Assembly: GCA_041574955.1 (NCBI GenBank)
Contig: JBFGNS010000034.1
Location: forward strand, 1 to 29,704
DNA from: CALZJC01 sp041574955
GTDB taxonomy: Bacteria > Acidobacteriota > Thermoanaerobaculia > Multivoradales > JAHEKO01
Direction of reading: 5' to 3'
DNA length: 29,704 nt
Position numbers and translations under genes: made by a program. Positions 10,800 to 18,292 of this stretch are shown one piece after another (within the stretch, counting starts at the first letter, position 1; every line of letters begins with the position of its first letter). Below the pieces are notes generated by a model. It was not told the DNA's origin. It was given only the letters and a program-made list of their open reading frames with translations, and searched no databases.

Positions 10800-11564
10800 T
10801 CAGCCCGGCGGAAAGCCCGGCGGCCTGCCGGAAAGCGTCTCGCGCACTACCTGGTGGCTGCGCAGCTCGTGCTGGAGGAAATCACGCCGGACCCTGGCCG
10901 TCAGCTCGGCGATCCGGTCGAGAGTACCAGCCGGCGGGGGATCGTGCCGCATCTGCTCCAGGTTCTCGTGCCGCATGCGGCGCAGAAACGAGATCTCGGC
11001 GGCACCCAGTCGCAGGCCACCGCCGCACCGCTCGCACAGCAGACCCTCGCCGCCGGTCGCCAGGCGGGCGCCGCCGGCCAGGTCGCGGCCGCACTCCAGG
11101 CACTCCCCGGCCGCCGGCAGCACGCCCGCCAGCCGCAGCACCCAGGCCTCGTAGTAGCGGGTCGCCAGGTGACGGTCGACGCCGGCGGCGAGCGCCTGAA
11201 GGGTCGAGTCGAGCAGCCGGAACAGGCCCTCGCTGGCCTCGTTCTCCTGCGCGAACTCCAGCATGTGGTCGGCCAGGTAGGAGCCCAGCAGCAGCCCCTC
11301 GAGATCGCCCTGCAGGCTGCTCGCGGCCCGCACCAGGTCGGCCGAGCGGATGCGCACCAGCTCGGCGCCGGAGCGCTCGAACCAGACCACGCGCGACCGC
11401 GCCAGCGGCTGGAGCTGGCCCCCGAACCGGCTGTGCTTGCGCCGCGCGCCGCGCGCCACGCCGCGCTTCTTGCCGTGCTCGGCGGTGAGGAAGGTCACGA
11501 TGCGGTCGTGCTCGTGCAGATCGAACACGTCGAGCAGCAGGGCGTCGGCCGAGCTGAGGGTCAT
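10800..11564 (-). CDS. recO: DNA repair protein RecO
   Basis: A 254-aa RecO, which with RecF/RecR loads RecA on SSB-coated single-stranded DNA and anneals strands. The N-terminal OB-fold is seen in the ALLLDVFDLHEHDRIVTFLT...GARRKHSRFGGQLQPL stretch (9-53). A helical middle follows, and a Cys4 zinc-finger-like site is formed by CLECGRDL and LLCERCGG (about 157-185). The C-terminus has the helical FLRRMRHENLEQM segment. ATG 11564 is chosen because it directly precedes the OB-fold. The frame runs on upstream only as a shadow of mgtE. It lies 20 bases downstream of mgtE and was probably transcribed with it. Confidence 0.93.
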   Translation of the reverse strand: MTLSSADALLLDVFDLHEHDRIVTFLTAEHGKKRGVARGARRKHSRFGGQLQPLARSRVVWFERSGAELVRIRSADLVRAASSLQGDLEGLLLGSYLADHMLEFAQENEASEGLFRLLDSTLQALAAGVDRHLATRYYEAWVLRLAGVLPAAGECLECGRDLAGGARLATGGEGLLCERCGGGLRLGAAEISFLRRMRHENLEQMRHDPPPAGTLDRIAELTARVRRDFLQHELRSHQVVRETLSGRPPGFPPG

Positions 11565-11584
11565 CGCTTGCCGCCTCGCCAGAC

Positions 11585-12988
11585 CTAGCGGACCAGGCGG
11601 TCGATCAGCAGCGCCGCCAGCCCGAAGTAGATCAGGATGCCGGTGATGTCGTTGGTGGTGGTGACCAGCGGTCCCGAGGCGACCGCCGGATCGATCCCCA
11701 GGCGGCGGAACAGGATCGGGATCAGGGCACCGTTGAGCGAGGCCACCACGATGGCGGCCAGCAGCGCGCCGCCCACCACCAGAGCGTAGTACGGGTTGCG
11801 CTGGATCAGGAACGCTCCGCCGCCGACCAGCAGCGAGCAGGTCACGCCGATCACCATCCCCACCTTGAGCTGCTGCCACAGGAAGCGGCCGGTGCGGCGC
11901 CGGCCGACCGGGATGCGGCCGGTGGCCAGCCCGCGCACCGCGATGGTCGAGGTCTGGCTGCCGACGTTGCCGCCCATACCCATGATCACCGGCACGAAGG
12001 TGAGCAGGAACAGCGCCTCCTTGAAGCTGACCTGGAACCACTCGAGCAGCATGCCGGCCAGCACCCCGCCGACCATGTTGCCGAGCAGCCAGGGCAGCCG
12101 CAGACCGGCGACGCGCACCGCCCGATCCTGGTAGATCAGCTCGTCGTCGGACGTGCCGACCAGCTTGTAGAAGTCCTCCGTAGCCTCGTCGCTGACCACG
12201 TCGATGACGTCGTCGACGGTGACGATGCCCACCAGCCGGTCGGCGGCGTCGGTGACCGGGATGGCCAGCAGGTCGTAGCGCGCCACCAGCTCCGCCACCA
12301 CCTCCTGGTCGGTGTCCACCCGCACCCGCACCACCTCGCGGGTCATCACCTCACCCAGCCGCCGGCCGGGCGGCGCCAGCAGCAGCTGGCGCAGCGAGGC
12401 GACGCCCACCAGCACGCCCTCGGCGTCGACCACGTAGAGGTAGAAGATGTTGTCGAGCTGGTCGGAGCTGCGCAGCTCGGCGATCGCCTGCTCCACGGTC
12501 GCCGTCTCCGGCAGGGCGACGAACGCGGGCACCATCAGCCGGCCGGCGGACTCGTCGTCGTAGGTCAGGTGCTCGCGCACCTCGGCCAGCTGCGGCTCCC
12601 CCACCACCTCCAGCACCCGCTCCTCGAGCTGGTCGGGGAGCGATTCGACGATCTCGACCGCGTCGTCGACCGGCATGGCGCCCAGCACCTGGCCGATCTC
12701 GCGCCGGGTCATGCCCTCGAGCAGCGCCTGCTGGTCGGGCTCGTCGAGCTCGCTCAGCACCTCGCCCGCCCCGTCCGGAAACTCGGTCACCAGGATGCGG
12801 TAGATGGCCAGCTGCTCGGACGGCGTCAGGCGTCCGAACAGCTCGGCGACGTCCTCCGGACGCGTGCGGGCCAGCAGGCGGACGATCTTGGGGCGCGCCC
12901 CGCGGCGGATGAACCGGCGCAGGCCGTCGCTCGCCAGATCGGGCCGGCGTGGGGGCTCGGGGGCGACCATAAACGGGCATCGTAGCAC
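11585..12988 (-). CDS. mgtE: Magnesium transporter MgtE
   Basis: A 467-aa inner-membrane Mg2+ channel. The N domain (about 25-135) is a superhelix with repeated segments such as FGRLTPSEQLAIYRIL and LLEGMTRREIGQVLG. A tandem CBS pair follows (about 140-265: RLMVPAFVALPETATVEQAI, GEVMTREVVRVRVDTD). Then come five hydrophobic helices with the signature GMGGNVGSQTSTI and, near the end, GPLVTTTNDITG, whose aspartate corresponds to the selectivity-filter Asp of Thermus MgtE. GTG 12988 is preferred because GAGGTG lies 8 bases upstream; ATG 12970 six codons later has no Shine-Dalgarno. The first gene of an mgtE-recO pair, divergent from the DUF1566 gene. Confidence 0.95.
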   Translation of the reverse strand: MLRCPFMVAPEPPRRPDLASDGLRRFIRRGARPKIVRLLARTRPEDVAELFGRLTPSEQLAIYRILVTEFPDGAGEVLSELDEPDQQALLEGMTRREIGQVLGAMPVDDAVEIVESLPDQLEERVLEVVGEPQLAEVREHLTYDDESAGRLMVPAFVALPETATVEQAIAELRSSDQLDNIFYLYVVDAEGVLVGVASLRQLLLAPPGRRLGEVMTREVVRVRVDTDQEVVAELVARYDLLAIPVTDAADRLVGIVTVDDVIDVVSDEATEDFYKLVGTSDDELIYQDRAVRVAGLRLPWLLGNMVGGVLAGMLLEWFQVSFKEALFLLTFVPVIMGMGGNVGSQTSTIAVRGLATGRIPVGRRRTGRFLWQQLKVGMVIGVTCSLLVGGGAFLIQRNPYYALVVGGALLAAIVVASLNGALIPILFRRLGIDPAVASGPLVTTTNDITGILIYFGLAALLIDRLVR

Positions 12989-12996
12989 AGCACCCG

Positions 12997-13002
12997 CACC
13001 TC
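12997..13002 (-). promoter_or_regulatory. Ribosome binding site supporting the GTG start of mgtE
   Basis: GAGGTG on the minus strand, 8 bases before GTG 12988, matches six bases of the anti-Shine-Dalgarno complement. Nothing comparable precedes the alternative ATG 12970. Confidence 0.55.
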
Positions 13003-13097
13003 GCCTGACGAGATAAGTCGCTTTTTTTCAGATGGTTGCGACCAACAGACAGGCGCCCGACCGACTCTGGTAAGTTGGCGCCGGAGGCTTGTTTTCC
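13003..13097. other. Divergent intergenic region between mgtE and the DUF1566 gene
   Basis: About 100 bases shared by two outward-facing genes, so at least two promoters are expected. A seven-T run at 13022-13028 reads as an A-tract upstream of mgtE and could act as an UP-like element. I could not identify convincing -35/-10 pairs in either direction, and no hairpin next to the T run would make it a terminator. Confidence 0.4.
13083..13087 (+). promoter_or_regulatory. Ribosome binding site that decides the DUF1566 gene start
   Basis: GGAGG lies 10 bases before GTG 13098 but only one base before the in-frame TTG 13089. The spacing therefore favours the GTG, which also yields a cleaner signal peptide. 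Confidence 0.6.
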
Positions 13098-13688
13098 GTG
13101 CGCCCGAGCCGATATGCCGCCGCCGCTCTAGCCTGCTGCCTGGCGGCGGCTCCGGTCGCGGCCGGCGACGCCGGCCACGAGGAGCTGGCCGTCCAGTTCC
13201 TGACCGGCCGGTTCCTCGAGGCTGTCGCCGAGGCCCAGGAGCAGGCCCGAATCGAGACCGAGCGGTTCGCCGGCACCTACCTGGCCGAGCGCACCGGTCT
13301 GCTGTGGGCGCGTACCGACAACGGCACCGACCTAGACTGGTACGCCGCCCGCGACCACTGCCGGGCCCTCCAGCTGGGCGGCTGGAGCGACTGGCGGCTG
13401 CCGACGATCGACGAGCTGGAGCAGCTCCACGAACGGCGCTCGCAGGCCACCTACAAGGTGCCGGCAGGAATCCAGCTCAGCGCCTGCTGCCCGTGGAGCG
13501 CCACCGCCGCCGGCGAGAGCTCGGCCTGGAACTTCAGCTTCCAGTTTCGCAAGCGGTTCTCGGGCAGCCGCAACTACAGCTACGGGCTGAGGGCGCTCTG
13601 CCTGCGCACGCCGACTGCCGAGCAGGTCGCCTGGCTCGAGGCCAAGGCCGAGGAGGCGGCGGCAGCCGCCGCCGAGCAGGCGAAGTGA
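13098..13688 (+). CDS. Exported DUF1566 (Lcl C-terminal-like) domain protein
   Basis: A 196-aa protein with an N-terminal export signal: positively charged RPSR, an alanine-rich core (about 5-20) and a likely signal peptidase I site after PVAA. A predicted helical stretch (about 28-55) precedes the DUF1566 domain (about 60-165). The domain contains TGLLWARTDNGTDLDWYAARDHC, read as two motifs (TGLLWARTDNGT, DWYAARDHC), then GWSDWRLPTIDELEQL, WSATAAGESSAWNFSF and YGLRALCLR. The domain is a C-lectin-like fold found in secreted bacterial proteins of mostly unknown role. Its cysteines could form disulphides outside the cytoplasm. The C-terminus is alanine/glutamate-rich and probably helical. Start GTG is fixed by GGAGG. 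Function unknown. Confidence 0.85.
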   Translation: MRPSRYAAAALACCLAAAPVAAGDAGHEELAVQFLTGRFLEAVAEAQEQARIETERFAGTYLAERTGLLWARTDNGTDLDWYAARDHCRALQLGGWSDWRLPTIDELEQLHERRSQATYKVPAGIQLSACCPWSATAAGESSAWNFSFQFRKRFSGSRNYSYGLRALCLRTPTAEQVAWLEAKAEEAAAAAAEQAK

Positions 13689-13770
13689 GCCGGCGGCGCC
13701 CTCCGGCCGCAGCTCTCCTGATGATCTCCTGACGCCCGCCGCGTACGGTCGGTGCGGGATGAGGGGACGG

Positions 13771-14667
13771 ATGGGTGAGATCGGAGCGGCGGCCGCCCGC
13801 GGGCTGACCGCGGCGCGGCGTCTGATCCACCGCCGCTACTGGCGGGCCGCGGCCTGGAGCCTGGCCCTGGTGGCGGCGGCGGGCGGCTTCTCGGCGTCGC
13901 TGCTCGAGCTGCGCTACCACGTCCCGCTGCGCTCGGTGTGGCGCTACTTCACCCGCGTCCACGACGACGCGGTCGACCTGGTGCCGCTGCTCCGCCACTC
14001 CGAGACCCTGACCGAGCTGCGCCGGCTGGCGCCCGAGGGCACCGGTATCAACTCCGGCGGCCTGGTCTACGTGCACGATGGCCGGCTGACCTTCCACCCG
14101 TGGCGCCCGGAGGCCGCGCTCGCCGCCGAGCGCCGGGTGCGCGAGCTCGAGATCCAGTACGCCAGCCTGGTGCCCAAGTACCTGTCCTCCCGTCTCGAAG
14201 AGCTGCTGGACGAGCTGATGCTGCCCGAGAACCGCCGCCAACTCGGCCGGCACGGCTTCAGCCCGACGGAGGTCGAGGCGCTGCAGCGCCAGGTGACGGC
14301 GAGCGAGGTCGACCCGTCGGCGCGGCGCGCCCTGCGCTGGCGGGTCGCCACCTTGCTGCAGGCGTTCGTACCGCACCACACCGCGCGCTACCAGCTCGCC
14401 CTCGCCGACAAGCTGCGGTTCTACGCCGACCACGCGCCGCCGGGACAATACCTGGGCCTGTTCGAGGTGCACCCGCCGGAGTGGCTGGCGAACGGCCCGC
14501 TGCAGCCGGCCGACCTGGGTGGCGGCCGCACGCTGGTCATCCTGCCGCGGCCGGACGGTGTCATCGAGATCGTGGACCAGGCGCCCGACCACAACCGGCG
14601 CTACCGGCTGTTGCCGCTGCCCCACCCCGGCGGGCTCGGTCTCTACCGGCTGGCGGTACGCGTCTAG
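13771..14667 (+). CDS. Unrecognised single-pass membrane protein
   Basis: I do not recognise this family. The ORF opens at ATG 13759, but ATG 13771 four codons on has GAGGGGACGG immediately upstream, so it is taken as the start (298 aa). A basic segment (RRLIHRRYWR) precedes one hydrophobic helix (about 25-45, AAAWSLALVAAAGGFSASLL). The remaining ~250 residues are probably periplasmic by the positive-inside rule. They hold a charged helical middle (about 105-205, rich in E/R) and a beta-rich end (RTLVILPRPDGVIEIVD, GLGLYRLAVRV). There are no cysteines and no obvious catalytic motif. It lies 82 bases after the DUF1566 gene on the same strand and converges on era with a 16-base gap. Confidence 0.75.
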   Translation: MGEIGAAAARGLTAARRLIHRRYWRAAAWSLALVAAAGGFSASLLELRYHVPLRSVWRYFTRVHDDAVDLVPLLRHSETLTELRRLAPEGTGINSGGLVYVHDGRLTFHPWRPEAALAAERRVRELEIQYASLVPKYLSSRLEELLDELMLPENRRQLGRHGFSPTEVEALQRQVTASEVDPSARRALRWRVATLLQAFVPHHTARYQLALADKLRFYADHAPPGQYLGLFEVHPPEWLANGPLQPADLGGGRTLVILPRPDGVIEIVDQAPDHNRRYRLLPLPHPGGLGLYRLAVRV

Positions 14668-14683
14668 CCCGTGCTCTAGCGCG

Positions 14684-15598
14684 CTACGAGCGCGCCCACA
14701 GGTCGCGGTCGAGCCTGGCCAGCAGGCGCCGGTTCTCGCGCCAGCCGGGCTCGTGCCGGACGAACAGCTCGAGGTGGATCCGGCGGCCGAGGAACTGCTC
14801 GAGATCGTGCCGCGCCTCGCTGCCGATGCGCTTCAGCCGCTGGCCGCCCTTGCCGACCACGATCCCCTTCTGGTTCTCCCGCTCCACCAGGATGGTGGCG
14901 TGCAGCCGCAGCAGGTCGCCGCTCTCCTGCCAGGCGTCGAGCAGCACGGCGGTGGTGTACGGCAGCTCGTCGCGGGTGTGCCGCAGCACCTTCTCGCGGA
15001 TCCGCTCGGCCACCAGGAAGCGCTCGGGGTGGACGGTCAGCAGCTCGGGATCGTAGAGCGGCGGTCCGGGCGGCATCTTCCCCCACAGCAGCTCCAGCAG
15101 GCGGTCGGTGCCGTCACCGGTCAGCGCGCTGATCGGCACGACGTCGTTGAGCTCGCCGCTCTCGGCGTAGCGGGCGATCAGCGGCAGCAGCTTCTGCTTG
15201 CGGATCCGGTCGATCTTGTTGAGCGCCACGACTCGCGGCGCCTCGACCCGCAGCACCAGATCCAGCATGTAGCGGTCGCCGGCGCCGAACGGCTGGCTGG
15301 CGTCGACGATCAGGCAGACGAGGTCGGCGTCGTGCAGGCTGTCGACCGCCTGCTGCACCATCTGCCGGTTGAGCTGGTGGAGCGGCCGGTGGACGCCCGG
15401 CGTGTCGAAGAAGACGATCTGGCCCCGCTCGCTCGACAGGATTCCGACCAGCCGGTGGCGGGTGGTCTGCGGTCGCTCCGAAACGATCGCCAGCTTCTCG
15501 CCCAGCAGGCGGTTGAGCAGCGTCGACTTGCCGGCGTTGGGGCGTCCGACCAGCGCCACGCGGCCGGAGCGTGGCGGCGGCGCTACCGGGTCGCTCAC
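14684..15598 (-). CDS. era: GTPase Era
   Basis: A 304-aa GTPase that binds the 3' end of 16S rRNA and acts in 30S maturation. G1 GRPNAGKST is at 18-26. The switch region has QTTRHRLVGI, G3 is DTPGVHRP, G4 is NKIDRIR and G5 SALTGDG. The C-terminal KH domain (about 215-295) has the GIVVGKGGQRLKRIG motif. The start is GTG 15598, overlapping the stop of the upstream transporter gene by four bases (GTGA) and starting just before the G domain. It closes the phoH-ybeY-corC-era series, an order common in bacteria, and converges with the membrane-protein gene. Confidence 0.97.
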   Translation of the reverse strand: MSDPVAPPPRSGRVALVGRPNAGKSTLLNRLLGEKLAIVSERPQTTRHRLVGILSSERGQIVFFDTPGVHRPLHQLNRQMVQQAVDSLHDADLVCLIVDASQPFGAGDRYMLDLVLRVEAPRVVALNKIDRIRKQKLLPLIARYAESGELNDVVPISALTGDGTDRLLELLWGKMPPGPPLYDPELLTVHPERFLVAERIREKVLRHTRDELPYTTAVLLDAWQESGDLLRLHATILVERENQKGIVVGKGGQRLKRIGSEARHDLEQFLGRRIHLELFVRHEPGWRENRRLLARLDRDLWARS

Positions 15599-16854
15599 GG
15601 CGCCACGCCGTCCGCCGGCGGCAGCTGGAGGGCGATCACCGACTTGATGCGCCGCCCCTCGACGCGCTCGACGGTCAGCTCGAGCCCGAACGCCTCGAGC
15701 TTCTCGCCCGGCTCCGGCAGGTAGCCCAACCGGCCGAAGATCAGGCCGCCGACCGTCTCGTACGGCTCCTCGGCCACCGCCGCGCCGAACAGCTCCTGCA
15801 GGGCGTCGAGCGGCGTGCCGCCGTCGAGCCGCCAGCTGCCGTCGGGCTGCGGCTCGTTGAGCTCCAGCTCCTCGTGCTCGTCGACGATCTCGCCGACGAT
15901 CTCCTCCAACAGGTCCTCGACCGTCACCAGGCCGGCGGAGCCGCCGAACTCGTCGACCACGATCGCCAGCTGCTGGCGCTGCGACTGGAACTCGCGCAGC
16001 AGCTCGTTGAGCGGCTTGGTCTCGGGGACCACGTACGGCGGATGGGCCAGCTCGGTGGCTGCCGGACGCGGCTGGCGCCGCAGCCCGGCGAGCAGGTCGC
16101 GGATGTGGAGCACGCCGACGATCTGGTCGATCGACTCGCGGTAGAGCGGGATCCGCGAGTGCTTCGACTCGAGGAACAGATCGGCCAGCTCGTCGAGCGA
16201 GCTGTCGACCGGCGCGCACACCATGTCGATGCGCGGCGTCACGACGCTGCGCACCAACGCGTCGCCGAAGTCGATCACCCGCAGCAACAGGTCCTGCTCG
16301 CCGGAGTCCAGGATCCCCTCGCGCTTGCCGACGTCGATGTACGCCTCGATCTCCTCGTCGGAGACGTCGTCCTCGTCTTCCCGCCGGTCGACCGTCGGGC
16401 CCGACAGCAGCGGCGCGAGCAGCGTCACCAGCGGCGCCAGCAGGACCAGGGACAGCCGGTAGGTTCCGGTCAGCCGGCGCAGCGCCGACTCCGGATCGCG
16501 CGCCACCAGCACCCGGTTGACCGCCTCGGCCAGACCCAGCCAGATCGCGATCAGGCCCAGCGCCCAGAAGTCGGTCGCCGCCATGCCCAGCCGCTCGAGC
16601 GCCAGCCGCAGCGCCACGAACAGCACCAGCGGCATCACCCGCGCCAGCAGGCTCATCAGGTAGCGGAACGCCTCGAGGCGCGCTGGCGACTGGTTGAGCT
16701 GCTGCAGCCGGCCGCCGGCCTCGTCCGCCCAGTGCCGCAGCCGGATCGGTCCCGAGCGCTCGAGCAGCGCGGCGAGCACCGGCACCAGGCCGGCCAGCGC
16801 CAGGAACAGGCCGGCGGTGAGCCACCAGGTCAGGCCGGGCGCGTCAGGCGTCAT
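15595..16854 (-). CDS. CBS-domain HlyC/CorC-family membrane protein with divergent DUF21 region
   Basis: A 419-aa protein. The first ~150 residues contain hydrophobic stretches (about 8-30, 65-85, 93-112, 128-150) in the position of the DUF21/CNNM domain. It lacks the SGxExA motif I expect there. An acidic linker (DRREDEDDVSDEEIEAYIDVGKREG, about 157-181) leads to a CBS pair (VVTPRIDMVCAPVDSSLDEL; YVVPETKPLNELLREF) with FGGSAGLVTVEDLLEEIVGEI. A CorC/HlyC C-terminal domain follows (about 335-412). Members are linked to Mg2+/Co2+ efflux or ion sensing. Only general function is claimed. Its ATG overlaps ybeY by 11 bases, and its stop overlaps era. Confidence 0.88.
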   Translation of the reverse strand: MTPDAPGLTWWLTAGLFLALAGLVPVLAALLERSGPIRLRHWADEAGGRLQQLNQSPARLEAFRYLMSLLARVMPLVLFVALRLALERLGMAATDFWALGLIAIWLGLAEAVNRVLVARDPESALRRLTGTYRLSLVLLAPLVTLLAPLLSGPTVDRREDEDDVSDEEIEAYIDVGKREGILDSGEQDLLLRVIDFGDALVRSVVTPRIDMVCAPVDSSLDELADLFLESKHSRIPLYRESIDQIVGVLHIRDLLAGLRRQPRPAATELAHPPYVVPETKPLNELLREFQSQRQQLAIVVDEFGGSAGLVTVEDLLEEIVGEIVDEHEELELNEPQPDGSWRLDGGTPLDALQELFGAAVAEEPYETVGGLIFGRLGYLPEPGEKLEAFGLELTVERVEGRRIKSVIALQLPPADGVAP

Positions 16855-17308
16855 CGCTCAGCCAGCGGCGCCGCAGGCGGCGCTCCAGCCGCTCCATCTC
16901 GCCGCCGTCGGTCTCGTGGTCGTGGCCCAGACAGTGCAGCACGCCGTGCAGCAGCAGCAGCTTCATCTCGCTCGCGAAGCCGTGGCCGGCCGTCGCGGCC
17001 TGCCGCCGGGCGATCGCCGGGCAGACGACGATGTCCCCGAGATGCCAGCCGTCCGCCCCCCGGCAGCCGTGGAACGACAGCACGTCGGTGGGGCGGTCGC
17101 GGCCCCGGTCGCGGCGGTTGAGCTCGCGCATCTCGGGACGGCCGACCAGCCGCACGCCGACGCTCGCCGCATCCGGCGCCAGCTCGCCGACCAGCCGGGC
17201 GAGCCACGGCCGCAACGCGGCGGCTCGACCGCCGGCGCGTGAGGCGGCGTTCTGCCAGCCGATCTCCAGGCCGGCGGCGCCGGCCGTCGCTGCCCGCGTC
17301 CCGCTCAA
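16844..17308 (-). CDS. ybeY: Endoribonuclease YbeY (rRNA maturation factor)
   Basis: A 154-aa single-domain zinc metalloprotein involved in 16S rRNA 3'-end processing and ribosome quality control. The defining H-G-x-L-H-x-x-G-x-D-H motif is present as HGVLHCLGHDHE (about 120-131), with all three histidine ligands. The upstream conserved block RDRPTDVLSFHG contains the family TDVLSF. The start is TTG 17308, overlapping the phoH stop as TTGA. It is accepted because the beginning of the fold (LEIGWQN) is only 13 residues in and no other start precedes it. The gene is sandwiched between phoH and the CorC-like gene, as in many genomes. Confidence 0.94.
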   Translation of the reverse strand: MSGTRAATAGAAGLEIGWQNAASRAGGRAAALRPWLARLVGELAPDAASVGVRLVGRPEMRELNRRDRGRDRPTDVLSFHGCRGADGWHLGDIVVCPAIARRQAATAGHGFASEMKLLLLHGVLHCLGHDHETDGGEMERLERRLRRRWLSDDA

Positions 17309-18288
17309 CCGTCGCGACTCTCGGCCGCCACCTTCTGCCGCTTCTGCTTCTCGTCGTGACGGTCGTAGGCGCGGACGATCGCCTGCACCAGCTTGTGCCG
17401 CACCACGTCGCGCTCGCCGAACTGGACGAACTTGATGCCGTCGACCCCGGCCAGCACCCGGCGCGCCTCGTTGAGGCCCGACACCTTGGCCTGCGGCAGG
17501 TCGATCTGGGTGACGTCGCCGTTGATCACCGCCTTGGAGTTGAAGCCGATGCGTGTGAGGAACATCTTCATCTGCTCGCTGGTGGTGTTCTGGGCCTCGT
17601 CGAGAATGACAAAGCTGTCGTTGAGCGTGCGGCCGCGCATGAAGGCGATCGGCGCCACCTCGATCATGTCGCGCTCCATCATGCGGCCCACCTTGTCGAA
17701 ACCGAGGATGTCGTAGAGCGCGTCGTAGAGCGGCCGCAGGTAGGGGTTGACCTTCTGCACCAGGTCGCCCGGCAGGAAGCCGAGCCGCTCGCCCGCCTCC
17801 ACCGCCGGCCGCGCCAGGATGATGCGCTTGACCCGCTGCTCGAGCAGCATCGAGGCGGCCATCGCCACCGCCAGGTACGTCTTGCCGGTGCCGGCCGGGC
17901 CGATCGAGATCACCAGGTCGTAGTCGATCATCGCCCGCAGGTAGAGCTGCTGGTTGAGGCTGCGCGGCGTCACCCGGCGGCGCACCGCGTCGAGCACGCC
18001 GTCGGCGCGGAAGAAATCGACCAGCGAGGCGTCGGGCGCCTCCTGGACGATGCGGATCGAGGTCTCGACGTCGACCGGCTTGAGCGGGTAGCCCGACTCG
18101 AGCAGCTCGCCGAGCTGGGCCAGCAGGTGCTCGACCACCGGCGTGCTGGCGGCATCGCCCTCGATCAGCAGCCGGTTGCCGCGCGCCGACAGCTCGACGC
18201 CGAAGGCCTCCGCGATGCGCTTGAGGTTCTCGTCGTGGGTGCCGAACAGCGACTCGATGCCGCGCTCGGGCAGGGTCAGTTGTGGCAT
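17305..18288 (-). CDS. phoH: PhoH-family ATPase (PhoH-like)
   Basis: A 327-aa cytoplasmic P-loop ATPase whose precise role is unclear. Family members are predicted RNA helicase-like proteins associated with YbeY. Walker A GPAGTGKT is at 130-137, Walker B is FVILDEAQNTT (about 224-234) and the sensor region is NGDVTQID. An N-terminal KH-like segment (about 12-60, HDENLKRIAEAFGVELSARG) is typical of this subgroup. ATG 18288 is taken as the start because it immediately precedes the conserved N-terminus and lies four bases after the upstream stop (TGAGCGGATG). An in-frame extension to 18351 has no family homology by eye. Confidence 0.94.
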   Translation of the reverse strand: MPQLTLPERGIESLFGTHDENLKRIAEAFGVELSARGNRLLIEGDAASTPVVEHLLAQLGELLESGYPLKPVDVETSIRIVQEAPDASLVDFFRADGVLDAVRRRVTPRSLNQQLYLRAMIDYDLVISIGPAGTGKTYLAVAMAASMLLEQRVKRIILARPAVEAGERLGFLPGDLVQKVNPYLRPLYDALYDILGFDKVGRMMERDMIEVAPIAFMRGRTLNDSFVILDEAQNTTSEQMKMFLTRIGFNSKAVINGDVTQIDLPQAKVSGLNEARRVLAGVDGIKFVQFGERDVVRHKLVQAIVRAYDRHDEKQKRQKVAAESRDG

Positions 18289-18292
18289 CCGC

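Noticed and set aside
13015..13030. Intrinsic terminator at the T run between mgtE and the DUF1566 gene
   Set aside because: No stable hairpin precedes the T run in either direction, and both flanking genes start here, so a terminator is not expected.
13098..13150. Lipoprotein signal (lipobox) in the DUF1566 protein
   Set aside because: The Cys-Cys pair has Leu at the wrong position and too short a hydrophobic core before it. A signal peptidase I site after PVAA fits better.
14668..14683. Bidirectional terminator between the membrane-protein gene and era
   Set aside because: The gap is only 16 bases and contains no inverted repeat or T-tract.
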